Of a stretch of DNA of 64,000 nt, positions 1-8,985 are shown piece after piece (within the stretch, counting starts at the first letter, position 1; each line of letters starts with the position of its first letter). The notes under the pieces are model-generated. The model was not told where the DNA came from. It saw nothing but the letters and a program-made list of their open reading frames with translations, and did not search any database. Source of the stretch: Streptomyces sp. CC0208 (lineage in GTDB: Bacteria > Actinomycetota > Actinomycetes > Streptomycetales > Streptomycetaceae); assembly GCF_003443735.1 (NCBI RefSeq), contig NZ_CP031969.1, forward strand, positions 2,976,001-3,040,000. The letters run 5' to 3'. The position numbers and the translations under genes are program-made.

Positions 1-360
1 CGCGAGGATGCCCACGATCACGATCTTCCGGCCGCGGAAGGAGAAGCGGGAGATGGCGAGGGCGCCGAGCGTGCCGACGACGATGCCGATCGCGACGACC
101 GCCAGGGAGACGATCAGGCTGCGGCCGACCGGGCCCCAGAAGTCGGCGATGTCCAGTGCGCGGCTGAAGTTGGAGAAGGTGACGCCGGTCGGCAGCAGGC
201 TCGGGTCCGGGTCGATCGCGTCCTTCGCCGGTTTGAAGGCCGTGTTGAGCATCCAGTAGACGGGGAAGCCGGCCGTCACGAAGACGAGGAGGCCGAGGAG
301 GTTCCAGCCGGCCTTGGACTTCCCGCGGCGACGGCCGCCGGCCTGGGCGAGCGCGCTCAT
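1..360 (-). CDS. dasC: DasC-like sugar ABC permease, 3' part outside window
   Basis: This is the N-terminal 120 residues of a MalG-type inner-membrane permease, which would form the translocation pore with DasB. A basic start (GGRRRGKSK) precedes a first membrane segment (LLGLLVFVTAG), then the periplasmic part with the FKPAKD stretch typical of second permeases, then a second membrane segment (LIVSLAVVAIG). The ATG at 360 overlaps the dasB stop as ATGA, so the two are translationally coupled. Assignment to das rests on the adjoining dasA, dasB and dasR. The C-terminal EAA loop lies beyond the window and cannot be checked. Confidence 0.85.
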   Translation of the reverse strand, partial: MSALAQAGGRRRGKSKAGWNLLGLLVFVTAGFPVYWMLNTAFKPAKDAIDPDPSLLPTGVTFSNFSRALDIADFWGPVGRSLIVSLAVVAIGIVVGTLGALAISRFSFRGRKIVIVGILA

Positions 361-1337
361 TCGACCTCTCCGATCTTCAGCATCTGACGCATGTAGACGG
401 CGACGACCCCGAGCAGCAGGAGCACGGTGAGGAGGGCGATCGCCGAGCCCTGCGCGTAGTCGTTGACCACGAAGGCACGGTCGTAGGAGTAGGTGGTCAG
501 GAGCTGGAACTCCTCCTCGGGGTGGCCGTTGCGCATCACGAACACCTGCGGGAAGACGCCCATGTCCCAGATCACCGACAGGGTCGTGAGCATCACGATG
601 ATCGGCTTGAGGACGGGCACGGTGACGTACCGGAAGACGCCCCAGGCGCTCGCGCCGTCCAGCCGGGCCGCCTCCTCCAGTTCCGCGGGGACCTGGGTGA
701 GTCCGGCGCTGAGCGTGATGACGACGAAGGGCACCGCGCCCCACACCACGAGCAGCATGATCACGGCCAGGCCCTGGGGGCCGCTGGCGAACCAGTTGTG
801 CCCGATCATCTCGACGCCGGGCAACTTGCTGAGCAGCGCGTTGAGGATGCCGTAGTCCGCGTCGAACAGCCACTTGAAGACCGTGGTGGCGACGATGATC
901 GGCATGCCCCAGCTGGCCACCAGGGCGATGTTGACGAGGGTCTTCACCCAGCCGGAGACCCGCTGGAGCAGCAGGGCGATCAGCATGCCCGCGACCATGG
1001 TGAAGATGACGCAGCCGGCCGCGAAGACGATGGTCCGGACGACGACCGCCCAGAACTCGCTGTCGCCCAGCACGCCCGTGAAGTTGTCGAAGCCGACCCA
1101 CTCGGCCGGCTGGAAGCCCCACAGCTGGGACTGCCCGAACTTCTGGAAGGACAGACCGACCAGCCGGACCAGCGGATAGCCGAGGACCAGCACCAGGATC
1201 AGCAGGCAGGGGGCGAGCAGCAGCCAGGGGGTGGCGCTGAAGGTCCGCCTTCTGCTCGGCGGGGCGGGCCTGGACGGCGGCGGTACCGACATCGGCGGCG
1301 GCACCTCGGTGGGGGTGGTCGTGTCTGCGGCACTCAT
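357..1337 (-). CDS. dasB: DasB-like sugar ABC permease
   Basis: A 326-residue MalF-type permease for the binding protein encoded upstream. A proline-rich cytoplasmic N-terminus (about residues 1-34) is followed by membrane segments starting near residue 37, and the EAA-loop signature EEAARLDGAS is at about 221-230, where the unseen ATPase docks. The start ATG at 1337 follows a GAGGAG ribosome site. A longer reading frame runs back into the dasA gene but has no start signal, and its upstream part reads dasA out of frame. No ATPase gene is in the cluster; in S. coelicolor the shared ATPase MsiK serves this transporter. Substrate (chitobiose/N-acetylglucosamine oligomers) is inferred from the das context. 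Confidence 0.88.
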   Translation of the reverse strand: MSAADTTTPTEVPPPMSVPPPSRPAPPSRRRTFSATPWLLLAPCLLILVLVLGYPLVRLVGLSFQKFGQSQLWGFQPAEWVGFDNFTGVLGDSEFWAVVVRTIVFAAGCVIFTMVAGMLIALLLQRVSGWVKTLVNIALVASWGMPIIVATTVFKWLFDADYGILNALLSKLPGVEMIGHNWFASGPQGLAVIMLLVVWGAVPFVVITLSAGLTQVPAELEEAARLDGASAWGVFRYVTVPVLKPIIVMLTTLSVIWDMGVFPQVFVMRNGHPEEEFQLLTTYSYDRAFVVNDYAQGSAIALLTVLLLLGVVAVYMRQMLKIGEVE

Positions 1338-1361
1338 GGCGCGCTCCTCAGCGGTCCCTCT

Positions 1362-1436
1362 GGTCGTACGAAGGCGAAGTCGCACGGGTCGTACGAAGGC
1401 GAAGTCGTACGGGTCGTACGAAGGCGAAGCCCGCAC
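1362..1436. repeat. Three 25-bp tandem repeats between dasA and dasB
   Basis: Three consecutive copies of a 25-bp unit start at 1362, 1387 and 1412; each begins ggtcgtacgaaggcgaag and contains the palindrome tcgtacga. A degenerate fourth copy may follow to about 1460. The array lies in the dasA-dasB spacer, downstream (on the minus strand) of the strong hairpin at 1473-1504. Role unknown. Confidence 0.85.
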
Positions 1437-1472
1437 GTCGTACGGGACGAAGCCCGCACGGCCGTACGGGAA

Positions 1473-1504
1473 GCAGGGCCCCGTCGTTCTCGACGGGGCC
1501 CTGC
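1473..1504 (-). terminator. Perfect 14-bp intercistronic hairpin after dasA
   Basis: Arms 1473-1486 and 1491-1504 are perfectly complementary (gcagggccccgtcg) with a TTCT loop, 6 bp past the dasA stop. No U-tract follows, so it is probably a partial terminator or an mRNA 3'-end stabiliser that lets the binding-protein gene be expressed above the permeases. The structure is seen; the role is inferred. Confidence 0.75.
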
Positions 1505-1510
1505 CTGAGG

Positions 1511-2794
1511 TCACTTGGTGTTGATGACCTTGTCGATCGCGGCGTCCGCGTCCTTCGCGGCGGCCTCGACCGACTTCTTGCCGGTGCCGATGTTCTGGAG
1601 CATGGTCTGCAGGACCTGCGCCTTCTCGACCTGGCCCCAGCCGGGCGCCATCGGCACGAACCAGTTGGACTCGGCCGCGGTGGCCGGGACCGCGGTCGCC
1701 GGGTCGTTCTTCAGGGTGGCGAGGTCGGTCTTGTTGTTGGGCAGGTTGCCCTTGGCCATCAGGCCCTTCTGCCCGGAGGGACCGGTGAAGGCGTTGATCC
1801 ACTCGGCGGCGACGGCCTGCGCCTTCGACTTCACCGGCACGGCGAGGTCCGAACCGCCCAGGAACACGGGCATGTTCTTGCCGGACGGACCCGGCATCAC
1901 GAAGTTCTCGAGGTTGTCCTTGAGCTTGCCGGTCTTGTCGTTCTTCGGGTCGGCGGAGGTCGCGCCCTCCCAGGCCGCGCCGAAGATCATGCCGGACTTG
2001 CCCTGGCCGTAGACGATGTAGCGGTCGGACTCGTCCTTGGTCTTGTCGCCGTGCATGTACTTGTCGACGACGTTCTTGAACTCGGTGAGGCCCTTGACGG
2101 ACTCCGGCGAGGAGAGGTTGCCCTTCCACTGGCCGCCCGACTCGACCGCGATGGAGCCGCCGGCGTCGTAGACGAAGGACATGGCCGCGTACCAGTCACG
2201 GGTGGGCTGGTACCAGGCGGAGAACTTGTCGCCCTCCTTCTTCTGGACCTTGTCCAGGGCGGCGGTGAGCTCCGCGTAGGTCTTCGGGGTGGACTTGACG
2301 CCGACCGAGGCGAAGACGTCCTTGCGCCAGTTGCCGACCCGGCCGCCCGCGTAGTACGGGACGCCGTAGGTCTTGCCGTCGTAGGTCACCGAGGCCTTGA
2401 GGCCGTCGAGCCAGGCGGACGAGTTGGTGAACGTCGACGTGTCCAGGGGCGCGAAGGCGCCCTTGACCATGTAGCCGAGCATCTCGGTGTTGCCCATCTC
2501 GACCACGTCGGGGGCCTTGTCGGTGGCGAGGACCGCGTCGAGCTTGGTGTTCTTGTCGGGCCAGCCGTAGTACTCGTGGTTGATCTTGATGCCGGGGTGC
2601 TTCTTCTGGACCGCCGCGTCCGCGGCCTTCACCAGCTGCGGCCAGTTGTTCTGGGCGTCGACGGTGAGCCAGACGGTCAGCTCCTTGGCGTCCGCGCCGC
2701 TGTTGTCCGAACTCCCGCTGTCGCTGCCCCCACACGCCGCGACGGTGACCACCATGCCCGCGATACCGATCGCGGCTATCAGCTTGCGCTTCAC
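1511..2794 (-). CDS. dasA: DasA-like chitobiose-binding lipoprotein
   Basis: A 427-residue family 1 extracellular solute-binding protein. The signal peptide (KRKLIAAIGIAGMVVTVAAC) ends in a VAAC lipobox, then an acidic/Ser linker and the ELTVWLTVDAQNNWPQLVKA opening strand of the mature protein. The start is GTG at 2794, which has a GAGGAGGG ribosome site; a longer frame to 2899 would bury the signal peptide and cross the operator. Close resemblance to S. coelicolor DasA (recalled, not aligned) and divergence from dasR support uptake of N,N'-diacetylchitobiose from chitin. Expected to be controlled by DasR through the site at 2849-2864. Confidence 0.92.
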   Translation of the reverse strand: MKRKLIAAIGIAGMVVTVAACGGSDSGSSDNSGADAKELTVWLTVDAQNNWPQLVKAADAAVQKKHPGIKINHEYYGWPDKNTKLDAVLATDKAPDVVEMGNTEMLGYMVKGAFAPLDTSTFTNSSAWLDGLKASVTYDGKTYGVPYYAGGRVGNWRKDVFASVGVKSTPKTYAELTAALDKVQKKEGDKFSAWYQPTRDWYAAMSFVYDAGGSIAVESGGQWKGNLSSPESVKGLTEFKNVVDKYMHGDKTKDESDRYIVYGQGKSGMIFGAAWEGATSADPKNDKTGKLKDNLENFVMPGPSGKNMPVFLGGSDLAVPVKSKAQAVAAEWINAFTGPSGQKGLMAKGNLPNNKTDLATLKNDPATAVPATAAESNWFVPMAPGWGQVEKAQVLQTMLQNIGTGKKSVEAAAKDADAAIDKVINTK

Positions 2795-2848
2795 GCCACC
2801 CTCCTCAGGGATGCCCACACCTCCCGCCCACAGGCCGGGACCTGGACC

Positions 2849-2864
2849 AATGGTGTAGACCAGT
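2849..2864. promoter_or_regulatory. dre-like DasR operator upstream of dasA
   Basis: The sequence aatggtgtagaccagt matches the DasR-responsive element pattern (ACTGGTCTAGACCAGT) at most positions and lies 55 bp upstream of the dasA start. The match is seen; DasR binding is known for such sites in streptomycetes and inferred here. Confidence 0.75.
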
Positions 2865-3018
2865 AGGGGGAGCTTGGACCAGACCAGGAAGCCTGTCAAG
2901 GGTGCTCGAAAAGGCCCTGACCAGCCGTTATGCGACCTACATATGCAGGAACCATTAGTAAAGAAGCCAGCGAAAACAGCGGCGCCGGAGTACTCTCGTC
3001 CGCTAGACCACTTGCCTC

Positions 3019-3865
<847 letters not shown>

Positions 3866-3901
3866 TGCACGCCCTGTAGCGCAACCACGCTTCCTGCTCT
3901 A

Positions 3902-3935
3902 CGGTCCTCCCGACTCCGTCTGGACGGGAGGACCG
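3902..3935 (+). promoter_or_regulatory. 11-bp hairpin enclosing the cstA ribosome site
   Basis: CGGTCCTCCCG (3902-3912) pairs perfectly with CGGGAGGACCG (3925-3935) around a 12-nt loop. The right arm contains the GGGAGG ribosome site of cstA, whose GTG begins at 3940. It may act as the dasR transcript end, as a translational switch for cstA, or both; no U-tract follows, which weakens the pure terminator reading. Confidence 0.6.
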
Positions 3936-3939
3936 CCCC

Positions 3940-6075
3940 GTGCGTACCGCGAACGTCCGAACCATCGTCATCTGGACCCTCGTCGCCCTGGTCGGCGCCG
4001 CCGGCTGGTCCGTGCTCGCGCTCGCCCGGGGCGAGGACGTCTCCGCCGCCTGGATGGTCGCGGCGGCCCTCGGGTCGTACGCGATCGGCTACCGCTTCTA
4101 CGCGAAGTTCATCGCGTACAAGGTCCTGAAGGTCGACGCGACCAGGGCCACCCCGGCCGAACGCCTCGACAACGGCATCGACTTCCACCCCACCGACCGC
4201 CGCGTCCTGCTCGGCCACCACTTCGCCGCGATCGCGGGCGCCGGTCCACTCGTCGGCCCGGTACTGGCCGCGCAGATGGGCTATCTCCCCGGCACGGTCT
4301 GGATCATCGCCGGCGTCATCTTCGCGGGCGCGGTCCAGGACATGGTGGTGCTGTTCTTCTCCACACGCAGGGACGGCCGTTCGCTCGGGCAGATGGCCCG
4401 CGAGGAGATCGGCCCGTTCGGCGGCGCGGCCGCGCTGATCGCCGCCTTCGCCATCATGATCATCCTGCTCGGGGTGCTGGCCCTGGTCATCGTCAACGCT
4501 CTCGCGGCCTCCCCGTGGGGCACCTTCTCCATCGCGATGACGATCCCGATCGCCCTGCTGATGGGCTTCTACCTGCGCGTGCTGCGCCCCGGCCGGGTCG
4601 CCGAGGTCTCCCTCGTCGGCGTCGGACTGCTGCTGCTCGCGCTGGTCGCGGGCCGCTGGGTCGCCGAGTCCTCGTGGGCCGGCGCCTTCACCCTGGCGCC
4701 CTCGACGCTGGTGGTCTGGCTGGTGGCTTACGGCTTCATCGCCTCGATCCTGCCCGTGTGGATGCTCCTGGCCCCCCGCGACTACCTCTCCACCTTCATG
4801 AAGATCGGCACGATCGCCCTGCTCGCCCTCGGGGTCGTCGTCACGCTGCCGACACTGAAGATGGACCCGGTGACGGACTTCGCCTCGCGCGGGGACGGTC
4901 CGGTGTTCGCGGGGTCGCTGTTCCCGTTCGTCTTCATCACCATCGCCTGCGGGGCGTTGAGCGGGTTCCACGCGCTGATCTCCAGCGGTACGACGCCGAA
5001 GCTGATCCAGAAGGAGACGCAGATCCGGATGATCGGCTACGGCTCCATGCTGATGGAGTCGTCGGTCGCGATCATGGCGCTGGTCGCGGCGAGCATCATC
5101 GACCCGGGGCTGTACTTCGCGATGAACGCACCCGCCGGGGTCATCGGGACGACGGTGGACAACGCCTCGCAGGTGGTGACGGGTTGGGGCTACTCCGTCT
5201 CCCCCGCCGACCTCGCCCAGGCGGCGAAGAACGTCGAGGAGGCGAGCCTGCTCTCCCGTACCGGCGGCGCCCCGACCCTCGCTGTCGGCGTCTCGGAGAT
5301 CTTCTCCAAGGTCACCGGCGGGAGCCTCCGCGCCTTCTGGTACCACTTCGCGATCATGTTCGAGGCGCTGTTCATCCTGACCGCGCTGGACGCCGGGACG
5401 CGCGTGGGCCGGTTCATGCTCCAGGACATGCTGGGCAACCTCGTGAAGCCCTTCAAGGACATCAGCTGGAAGCCCGGCCTGGTCATCACCAGCGGGATCG
5501 TGTGCGCGCTGTGGGGCTACTTCCTGTGGGTGGGCGTCCACGAGCCCCTCGGCGGGATCAACCAGCTCTTCCCGATCTTCGGTATCTCCAACCAGCTGCT
5601 CGCCGCGGTCGCCCTGGCCGTCTGCACCACCCTGCTGGTGAAGTCGGGGCGCCTCAAGTGGGCCTGGATCACCGGGATCCCGCTCGCCTGGGACGCGACC
5701 GTGACCCTCACCGCCAGCTTCCAGAAGGTGTTCTCCGACGACCCCAAGGTCGGCTTCTTCAAGCAGCGGTCCGTGTTCCAGGACGCCATCGACGACGGCA
5801 AGGTCCTGCCGCCCGCCAAGAGCATGGACGACATGCACACCGTGGTCACCAACTCCACGGTCGACGGCATCCTCACCGCCGTCCTCGCCCTGCTGATCGT
5901 GGTGGTGATCGCCGACGCCCTGCGGGTCTGCGTCCGGCACGTCCGCCGTCCCGCGCTGTCCTCGCTCAGCGAGGCGCCGTACGTCGAGTCGAGGATCCTG
6001 GCCCCGGCCGGGCTGATCCCGACCCGCGCGGAGAAGGAGGTGGCGCGCGATGAGGTCGCTCCGACGGGCGTTTAG
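3940..6075 (+). CDS. cstA: CstA-family peptide/pyruvate transporter
   Basis: A 711-residue polytopic membrane protein of the carbon-starvation CstA family, whose members import pyruvate or peptides when carbon is short. Family blocks seen include the early GHHFAAIAGAGPLVGPVLAA stretch near residue 90, the segment SGTTPKLIQKETQIRMIGYG near 350, and many hydrophobic helices through to about 660. GTG start at 3940 with GGGAGG inside a hairpin (3902-3935). The YbdD-like gene overlaps its 3' end by 26 bp, the usual CstA partner arrangement. Its neighbourhood (dasR, mctP) suggests a carbon-scavenging role. Exact substrate not determinable. Confidence 0.9.
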   Translation: MRTANVRTIVIWTLVALVGAAGWSVLALARGEDVSAAWMVAAALGSYAIGYRFYAKFIAYKVLKVDATRATPAERLDNGIDFHPTDRRVLLGHHFAAIAGAGPLVGPVLAAQMGYLPGTVWIIAGVIFAGAVQDMVVLFFSTRRDGRSLGQMAREEIGPFGGAAALIAAFAIMIILLGVLALVIVNALAASPWGTFSIAMTIPIALLMGFYLRVLRPGRVAEVSLVGVGLLLLALVAGRWVAESSWAGAFTLAPSTLVVWLVAYGFIASILPVWMLLAPRDYLSTFMKIGTIALLALGVVVTLPTLKMDPVTDFASRGDGPVFAGSLFPFVFITIACGALSGFHALISSGTTPKLIQKETQIRMIGYGSMLMESSVAIMALVAASIIDPGLYFAMNAPAGVIGTTVDNASQVVTGWGYSVSPADLAQAAKNVEEASLLSRTGGAPTLAVGVSEIFSKVTGGSLRAFWYHFAIMFEALFILTALDAGTRVGRFMLQDMLGNLVKPFKDISWKPGLVITSGIVCALWGYFLWVGVHEPLGGINQLFPIFGISNQLLAAVALAVCTTLLVKSGRLKWAWITGIPLAWDATVTLTASFQKVFSDDPKVGFFKQRSVFQDAIDDGKVLPPAKSMDDMHTVVTNSTVDGILTAVLALLIVVVIADALRVCVRHVRRPALSSLSEAPYVESRILAPAGLIPTRAEKEVARDEVAPTGV

Positions 6076-6247
6076 GGCCGTGCGCTGGTACGTCCGCGAG
6101 CTGACCGACGAATCGGCGTACGACCGCTATGTCGCCCATGTGCGCAAGGACCACCCGCGGGCGCCGGTGCCGACGCGGAAGGCGTTCGAACGCATGCGGA
6201 CGGACCGTCAGGAAGGCGATCCCCGCCAGGGATTCCGCTGCTGCTGA
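6050..6247 (+). CDS. YbdD/YjiX-family small protein
   Basis: A 65-residue basic protein with the family pattern AFRAVRWYVRELTDESAYDRY then HPRAPVPTRKAFERMR and a Cys-Cys end. In enterobacteria such proteins pair with CstA/YjiY transporters and are needed for their activity. The ATG at 6050 has a GGAGG site inside cstA, and the genes overlap by 26 bp, so expression is coupled. The 136 bp after it contain a short CTGATG-rich simple repeat (about 6239-6273) and no gene. Confidence 0.85.
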   Translation: MRSLRRAFRAVRWYVRELTDESAYDRYVAHVRKDHPRAPVPTRKAFERMRTDRQEGDPRQGFRCC

Positions 6248-6383
6248 TGCTGCTGTTGATACTGATGCCGATGCTTCACAGAATCGACATACCGATATGC
6301 GGACGAGGTCTTCCGCTCACCTGACACCGTGACCTACATTGCCTGCGCGTTACAGGTGATCAGCGAGGGGACGGAGCCGCGGA

Positions 6384-6635
6384 ATGTCGGACACACCTGA
6401 AGTGAGACCACCGGCGGTGACACCGGTGCGGGTGGTCATCGCCCTCTGCCTGCTCGCCCCGTTCGTGGCGATGCTGTGGGTCGGCTCGTACGCCAAGACC
6501 GACCCCACGTTCATCGGCATCCCGTTCTTCTACTGGTACCAGATGCTGTGGGTGCTGATCTCCACCGCGCTGACGATGACCGCGTACCAGCTCTGGCAGC
6601 GTGACCAGCGCGCCCGTCGTGGAGGTACCAAGTGA
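6384..6635 (+). CDS. DUF3311 small membrane protein
   Basis: An 83-residue protein with two membrane helices (VVIALCLLAPFVAMLWVGSY and FYWYQMLWVLISTALTMTAY) and a basic C-terminal tail. DUF3311 proteins are nearly always encoded just before an SSS-family symporter and probably serve as an accessory subunit. Here its TGA overlaps the GTG of the next gene (GTGA), so the two are coupled. Preceded by a GAGGGGACGGAG ribosome region. Confidence 0.85.
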   Translation: MSDTPEVRPPAVTPVRVVIALCLLAPFVAMLWVGSYAKTDPTFIGIPFFYWYQMLWVLISTALTMTAYQLWQRDQRARRGGTK

Positions 6636-8242
6636 ACGACGGCGTCAACGGCGTGGCTCTCACCGTCTTCATCCTCTTCTTCCTGGCCGTCACCGTCATG
6701 GGCTTCCTGGCCGCACGCTGGCGCAAGGCCGAGAACGAGCACAGCCTCGACGAATGGGGCCTGGGCGGCCGGTCGTTCGGCACCTGGGTCACCTGGTTCC
6801 TGCTCGGCGGCGACCTCTACACGGCGTACACCTTCGTCGCGGTGCCCGCGGCGATCTACGCGGCGGGCGCGGCCGGGTTCTTCGCGGTGCCGTACACCAT
6901 CCTGGTCTACCCGCTGATCTTCACGTTCCTGCCCCGTCTGTGGTCGGTCTCCCACAAGCACGGGTACGTGACGACCTCGGACTTCGTGCGCGGACGCTTC
7001 GGCTCCAAGAGCCTGTCGCTGGCCGTGGCGGTCACCGGCATCCTCGCGACCATGCCGTACATCGCGCTCCAACTGGTCGGCATCCAGGCCGTCCTGGACG
7101 TCATGGGCGTCGGCGGCGGCGAGAACACCAACTGGTTCGTCAAGGACCTCCCGCTGCTGATCGCGTTCGGTGTCCTCGCGGCCTACACCTACTCCTCGGG
7201 CCTGCGCGCCCCCGCGCTGATCGCGTTCGTGAAGGACACGCTGATCTACATCGTCATCGCGGTGGCGATCATCTACATCCCGATCAAGCTGGGCGGGTTC
7301 GACGACGTCTTCGGCGCGGCGACCAAGAAGTACACGGACAAGGGCGTGGGCGGCCTGGTCCCGCAGGAGGCGGGCCAATGGACGTACGCCACCCTGGCGT
7401 TGGGCTCCGCGCTGGCGCTCTTCATGTACCCGCACTCGATCACCGCGACGCTCTCCTCCCGCAGCCGTGAGGTGATCCGCCGCAACACCACGATCCTGCC
7501 GCTGTACTCACTGATGCTGGGCCTGCTCGCGCTGCTCGGCTTCATGGCGATCGCGGCCGGGGTCGAGGTCGCCAACCCGCAGCTGGCGATCCCGCAGCTG
7601 TTCGAGAAGATGTTCCCGGACTGGTTCGCGGGCGTGGCCTTCGCGGCGATCGGCATCGGCGCCCTGGTGCCGGCGGCCATCATGTCGATCGCGGCCGCGA
7701 ACCTCTTCACCCGCAACATCTACAAGGACTTCATCAAGCCGGACGCGACCCCGGCGCAGGAGACCAAGGTCTCCAAGCTGGTCTCGCTCCTGGTGAAGGT
7801 CGGCGCCCTGGTCTTCGTCCTCACCATGGACAAGACGGTCGCCATCAACTTCCAGCTCCTGGGCGGCATCTGGATCCTGCAGACCTTCCCGGCCCTGGTC
7901 GGCGGCCTGTTCACCCGCTGGTTCCACCGCTGGGCCCTGCTCGCCGGCTGGGCGGTCGGCATGATCTACGGCACGGTCGCCGCCTACGGCGTCGCCTCCC
8001 CGACCCAGAAGCACTTCGGCGGCTCGGCGAAGGAGATCCCGGGCATCGGCGAGATCGGCTACATCGGCCTGACGGCGTTCGTGCTCAACGTCGTGTTCAC
8101 GGTGGTCCTGACCTTCCTGCTGAAGGCTCTGAAGGCCCCCGACGGCGTGGACGAGACCAGCCCGGAGGACTACACGGCGGACGCGGGCGACCCGGGGGTC
8201 GAGGTGGAACTCCCGCCGGCCACCGCGGGTGTGACCCACTAG
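6632..8242 (+). CDS. mctP: MctP-type monocarboxylate/sodium symporter
   Basis: A 536-residue SSS-family symporter with about 13 hydrophobic segments. The N-terminal part shows LGGRSFGTWVTWFLLGGDLY and TFVAVPAAIYAAGA, as in MctP permeases that take up lactate, pyruvate, acetate or alanine. The tail after about residue 500 is acidic and cytoplasmic (DETSPEDYTADAGD). GTG start coupled to the DUF3311 gene. Together with cstA it makes a two-transporter set for small carboxylates; substrate is inferred from family. Confidence 0.85.
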   Translation: MNDGVNGVALTVFILFFLAVTVMGFLAARWRKAENEHSLDEWGLGGRSFGTWVTWFLLGGDLYTAYTFVAVPAAIYAAGAAGFFAVPYTILVYPLIFTFLPRLWSVSHKHGYVTTSDFVRGRFGSKSLSLAVAVTGILATMPYIALQLVGIQAVLDVMGVGGGENTNWFVKDLPLLIAFGVLAAYTYSSGLRAPALIAFVKDTLIYIVIAVAIIYIPIKLGGFDDVFGAATKKYTDKGVGGLVPQEAGQWTYATLALGSALALFMYPHSITATLSSRSREVIRRNTTILPLYSLMLGLLALLGFMAIAAGVEVANPQLAIPQLFEKMFPDWFAGVAFAAIGIGALVPAAIMSIAAANLFTRNIYKDFIKPDATPAQETKVSKLVSLLVKVGALVFVLTMDKTVAINFQLLGGIWILQTFPALVGGLFTRWFHRWALLAGWAVGMIYGTVAAYGVASPTQKHFGGSAKEIPGIGEIGYIGLTAFVLNVVFTVVLTFLLKALKAPDGVDETSPEDYTADAGDPGVEVELPPATAGVTH

Positions 8243-8254
8243 TCATGGTGTGCG

Positions 8255-8285
8255 CGGGCCGTCGGAGTTCTCGTCCGGCGGCCCG
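8255..8285 (+). terminator. Hairpin after mctP
   Basis: CGGGCCGTCGG (8255-8265) pairs with CCGGCGGCCCG (8275-8285) with one mismatch and a 9-nt loop, 13 bp after the mctP stop. No U-tract; such hairpins are common transcript ends in Streptomyces. Confidence 0.55.
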
Positions 8286-8314
8286 TTGCCGCACCCGTCG
8301 TGCACACTCACCGC

Positions 8315-8815
8315 ATGGACTTCCTGATCCGCCCCGCCGAACCCACCGACTACGCAACCCTCGGCGACATCACGGCAAGGGCTTACCTGAACGACGGCCT
8401 CCTGGCGTTCGGCGACGAAGACGACTGGTACTTCCAGGAACTCAAGAACGTGGCCAAGCGGGCCGCGGAGGCCGACGTACTGGTCGCCGCGGCGGACGAC
8501 CGCATCCTCGGCGGAGTCACCTACGTCCCGTCCGGCGGCTCCCTGGCCGAACTCGCGCGCCCCGGAGAGGCCGAGATCCGCATGCTCGCCGTGGCCCACG
8601 AGGCCCGCGGCCAAGGCGTGGGGCAAGCCCTCGTCCAGGCCTGCATCGACCGCGCGACCGCCACAGCCACCGACGTCGTCCTGTGCACCCAGCCCACGAT
8701 GCACAGCGCCCACCGCATCTACGAGCGCCTCGGATTCGTCCGCGTCCCCGAGCGCGACTGGAACCCGATACCGGGTGACGACTTCACGCTTCTCACCTAC
8801 AAGTTGACGCTCTGA
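8315..8815 (+). CDS. GNAT-family N-acetyltransferase
   Basis: A 166-residue GNAT protein starting FLIRPAEPTDYATLG. The acetyl-CoA loop is VAHEARGQGVGQALVQACI (R/Q-x-x-G-x-G/A pattern) near residues 93-111, followed by the late strand MHSAHRIYERLGFVR. Acceptor substrate unknown. I chose the ATG at 8315; a GTG at 8300 would add five residues. No ribosome site is visible before either. Stands alone between mctP and the nrd regulatory region. Confidence 0.82.
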   Translation: MDFLIRPAEPTDYATLGDITARAYLNDGLLAFGDEDDWYFQELKNVAKRAAEADVLVAAADDRILGGVTYVPSGGSLAELARPGEAEIRMLAVAHEARGQGVGQALVQACIDRATATATDVVLCTQPTMHSAHRIYERLGFVRVPERDWNPIPGDDFTLLTYKLTL

Positions 8816-8824
8816 AGTCACCGC

Positions 8825-8840
8825 GACACAACATATGGGC
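8825..8840. promoter_or_regulatory. NrdR box 1 (candidate)
   Basis: The sequence gacacaacatatgggc fits the NrdR-box pattern (ACACwAwATATwGTGT) at 10 of the 12 core positions. It sits upstream of the riboswitch and nrdA. NrdR is the ATP/dATP-sensing repressor of bacterial ribonucleotide reductase genes. Confidence 0.65.
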
Positions 8841-8856
8841 CTGCTTCTCTCACCCG

Positions 8857-8872
8857 GCACAAGATGTATGCT
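8857..8872. promoter_or_regulatory. NrdR box 2 (candidate)
   Basis: The sequence gcacaagatgtatgct is a weaker second NrdR-box match whose core starts 31 bp after that of box 1, the three-helical-turn spacing known for paired NrdR sites. It includes a TATGCT hexamer (8867-8872) that could be the -10 element. Confidence 0.6.
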
Positions 8873-8879
8873 CATGCTC

Positions 8880-8985
8880 GCTGTCGTCGCAGGGGAATCC
8901 GGTGCGAATCCGGAACTGTCCCGCAACGGTGTACTCATGCGTGCTTGAGCGCATATGAGCGTCAGTCCGAGGACCTGTCGACAGC
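8880..8985 (+). promoter_or_regulatory. Adenosylcobalamin riboswitch before nrdA
   Basis: The closing helix P1 is visible as gctgtcg (8880-8886) paired with cgacagc (8979-8985). Between lie the conserved core ggggaatccggtgcgaatcc, ctgtcccgcaacggtg, and the B12-box-like gtcagtccgaggacctgt. A 7-bp hairpin (9002-9008 with 9021-9027) follows and may be part of the expression platform. In S. coelicolor such an element shuts off class Ia nrdAB when cobalamin is available and the B12-dependent class II enzyme can work. Confidence 0.92.

Noticed and set aside
1362..1460. Repeats between dasA and dasB as a CRISPR-like array
   Set aside because: The units are tandem without spacers, and no cas gene is nearby.
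357..2129. A 590-codon open frame joining dasB with upstream sequence
   Set aside because: Its upstream part overlaps dasA in another frame and reads as Arg/Gly-rich nonsense; dasB starts at 1337 with a ribosome site.
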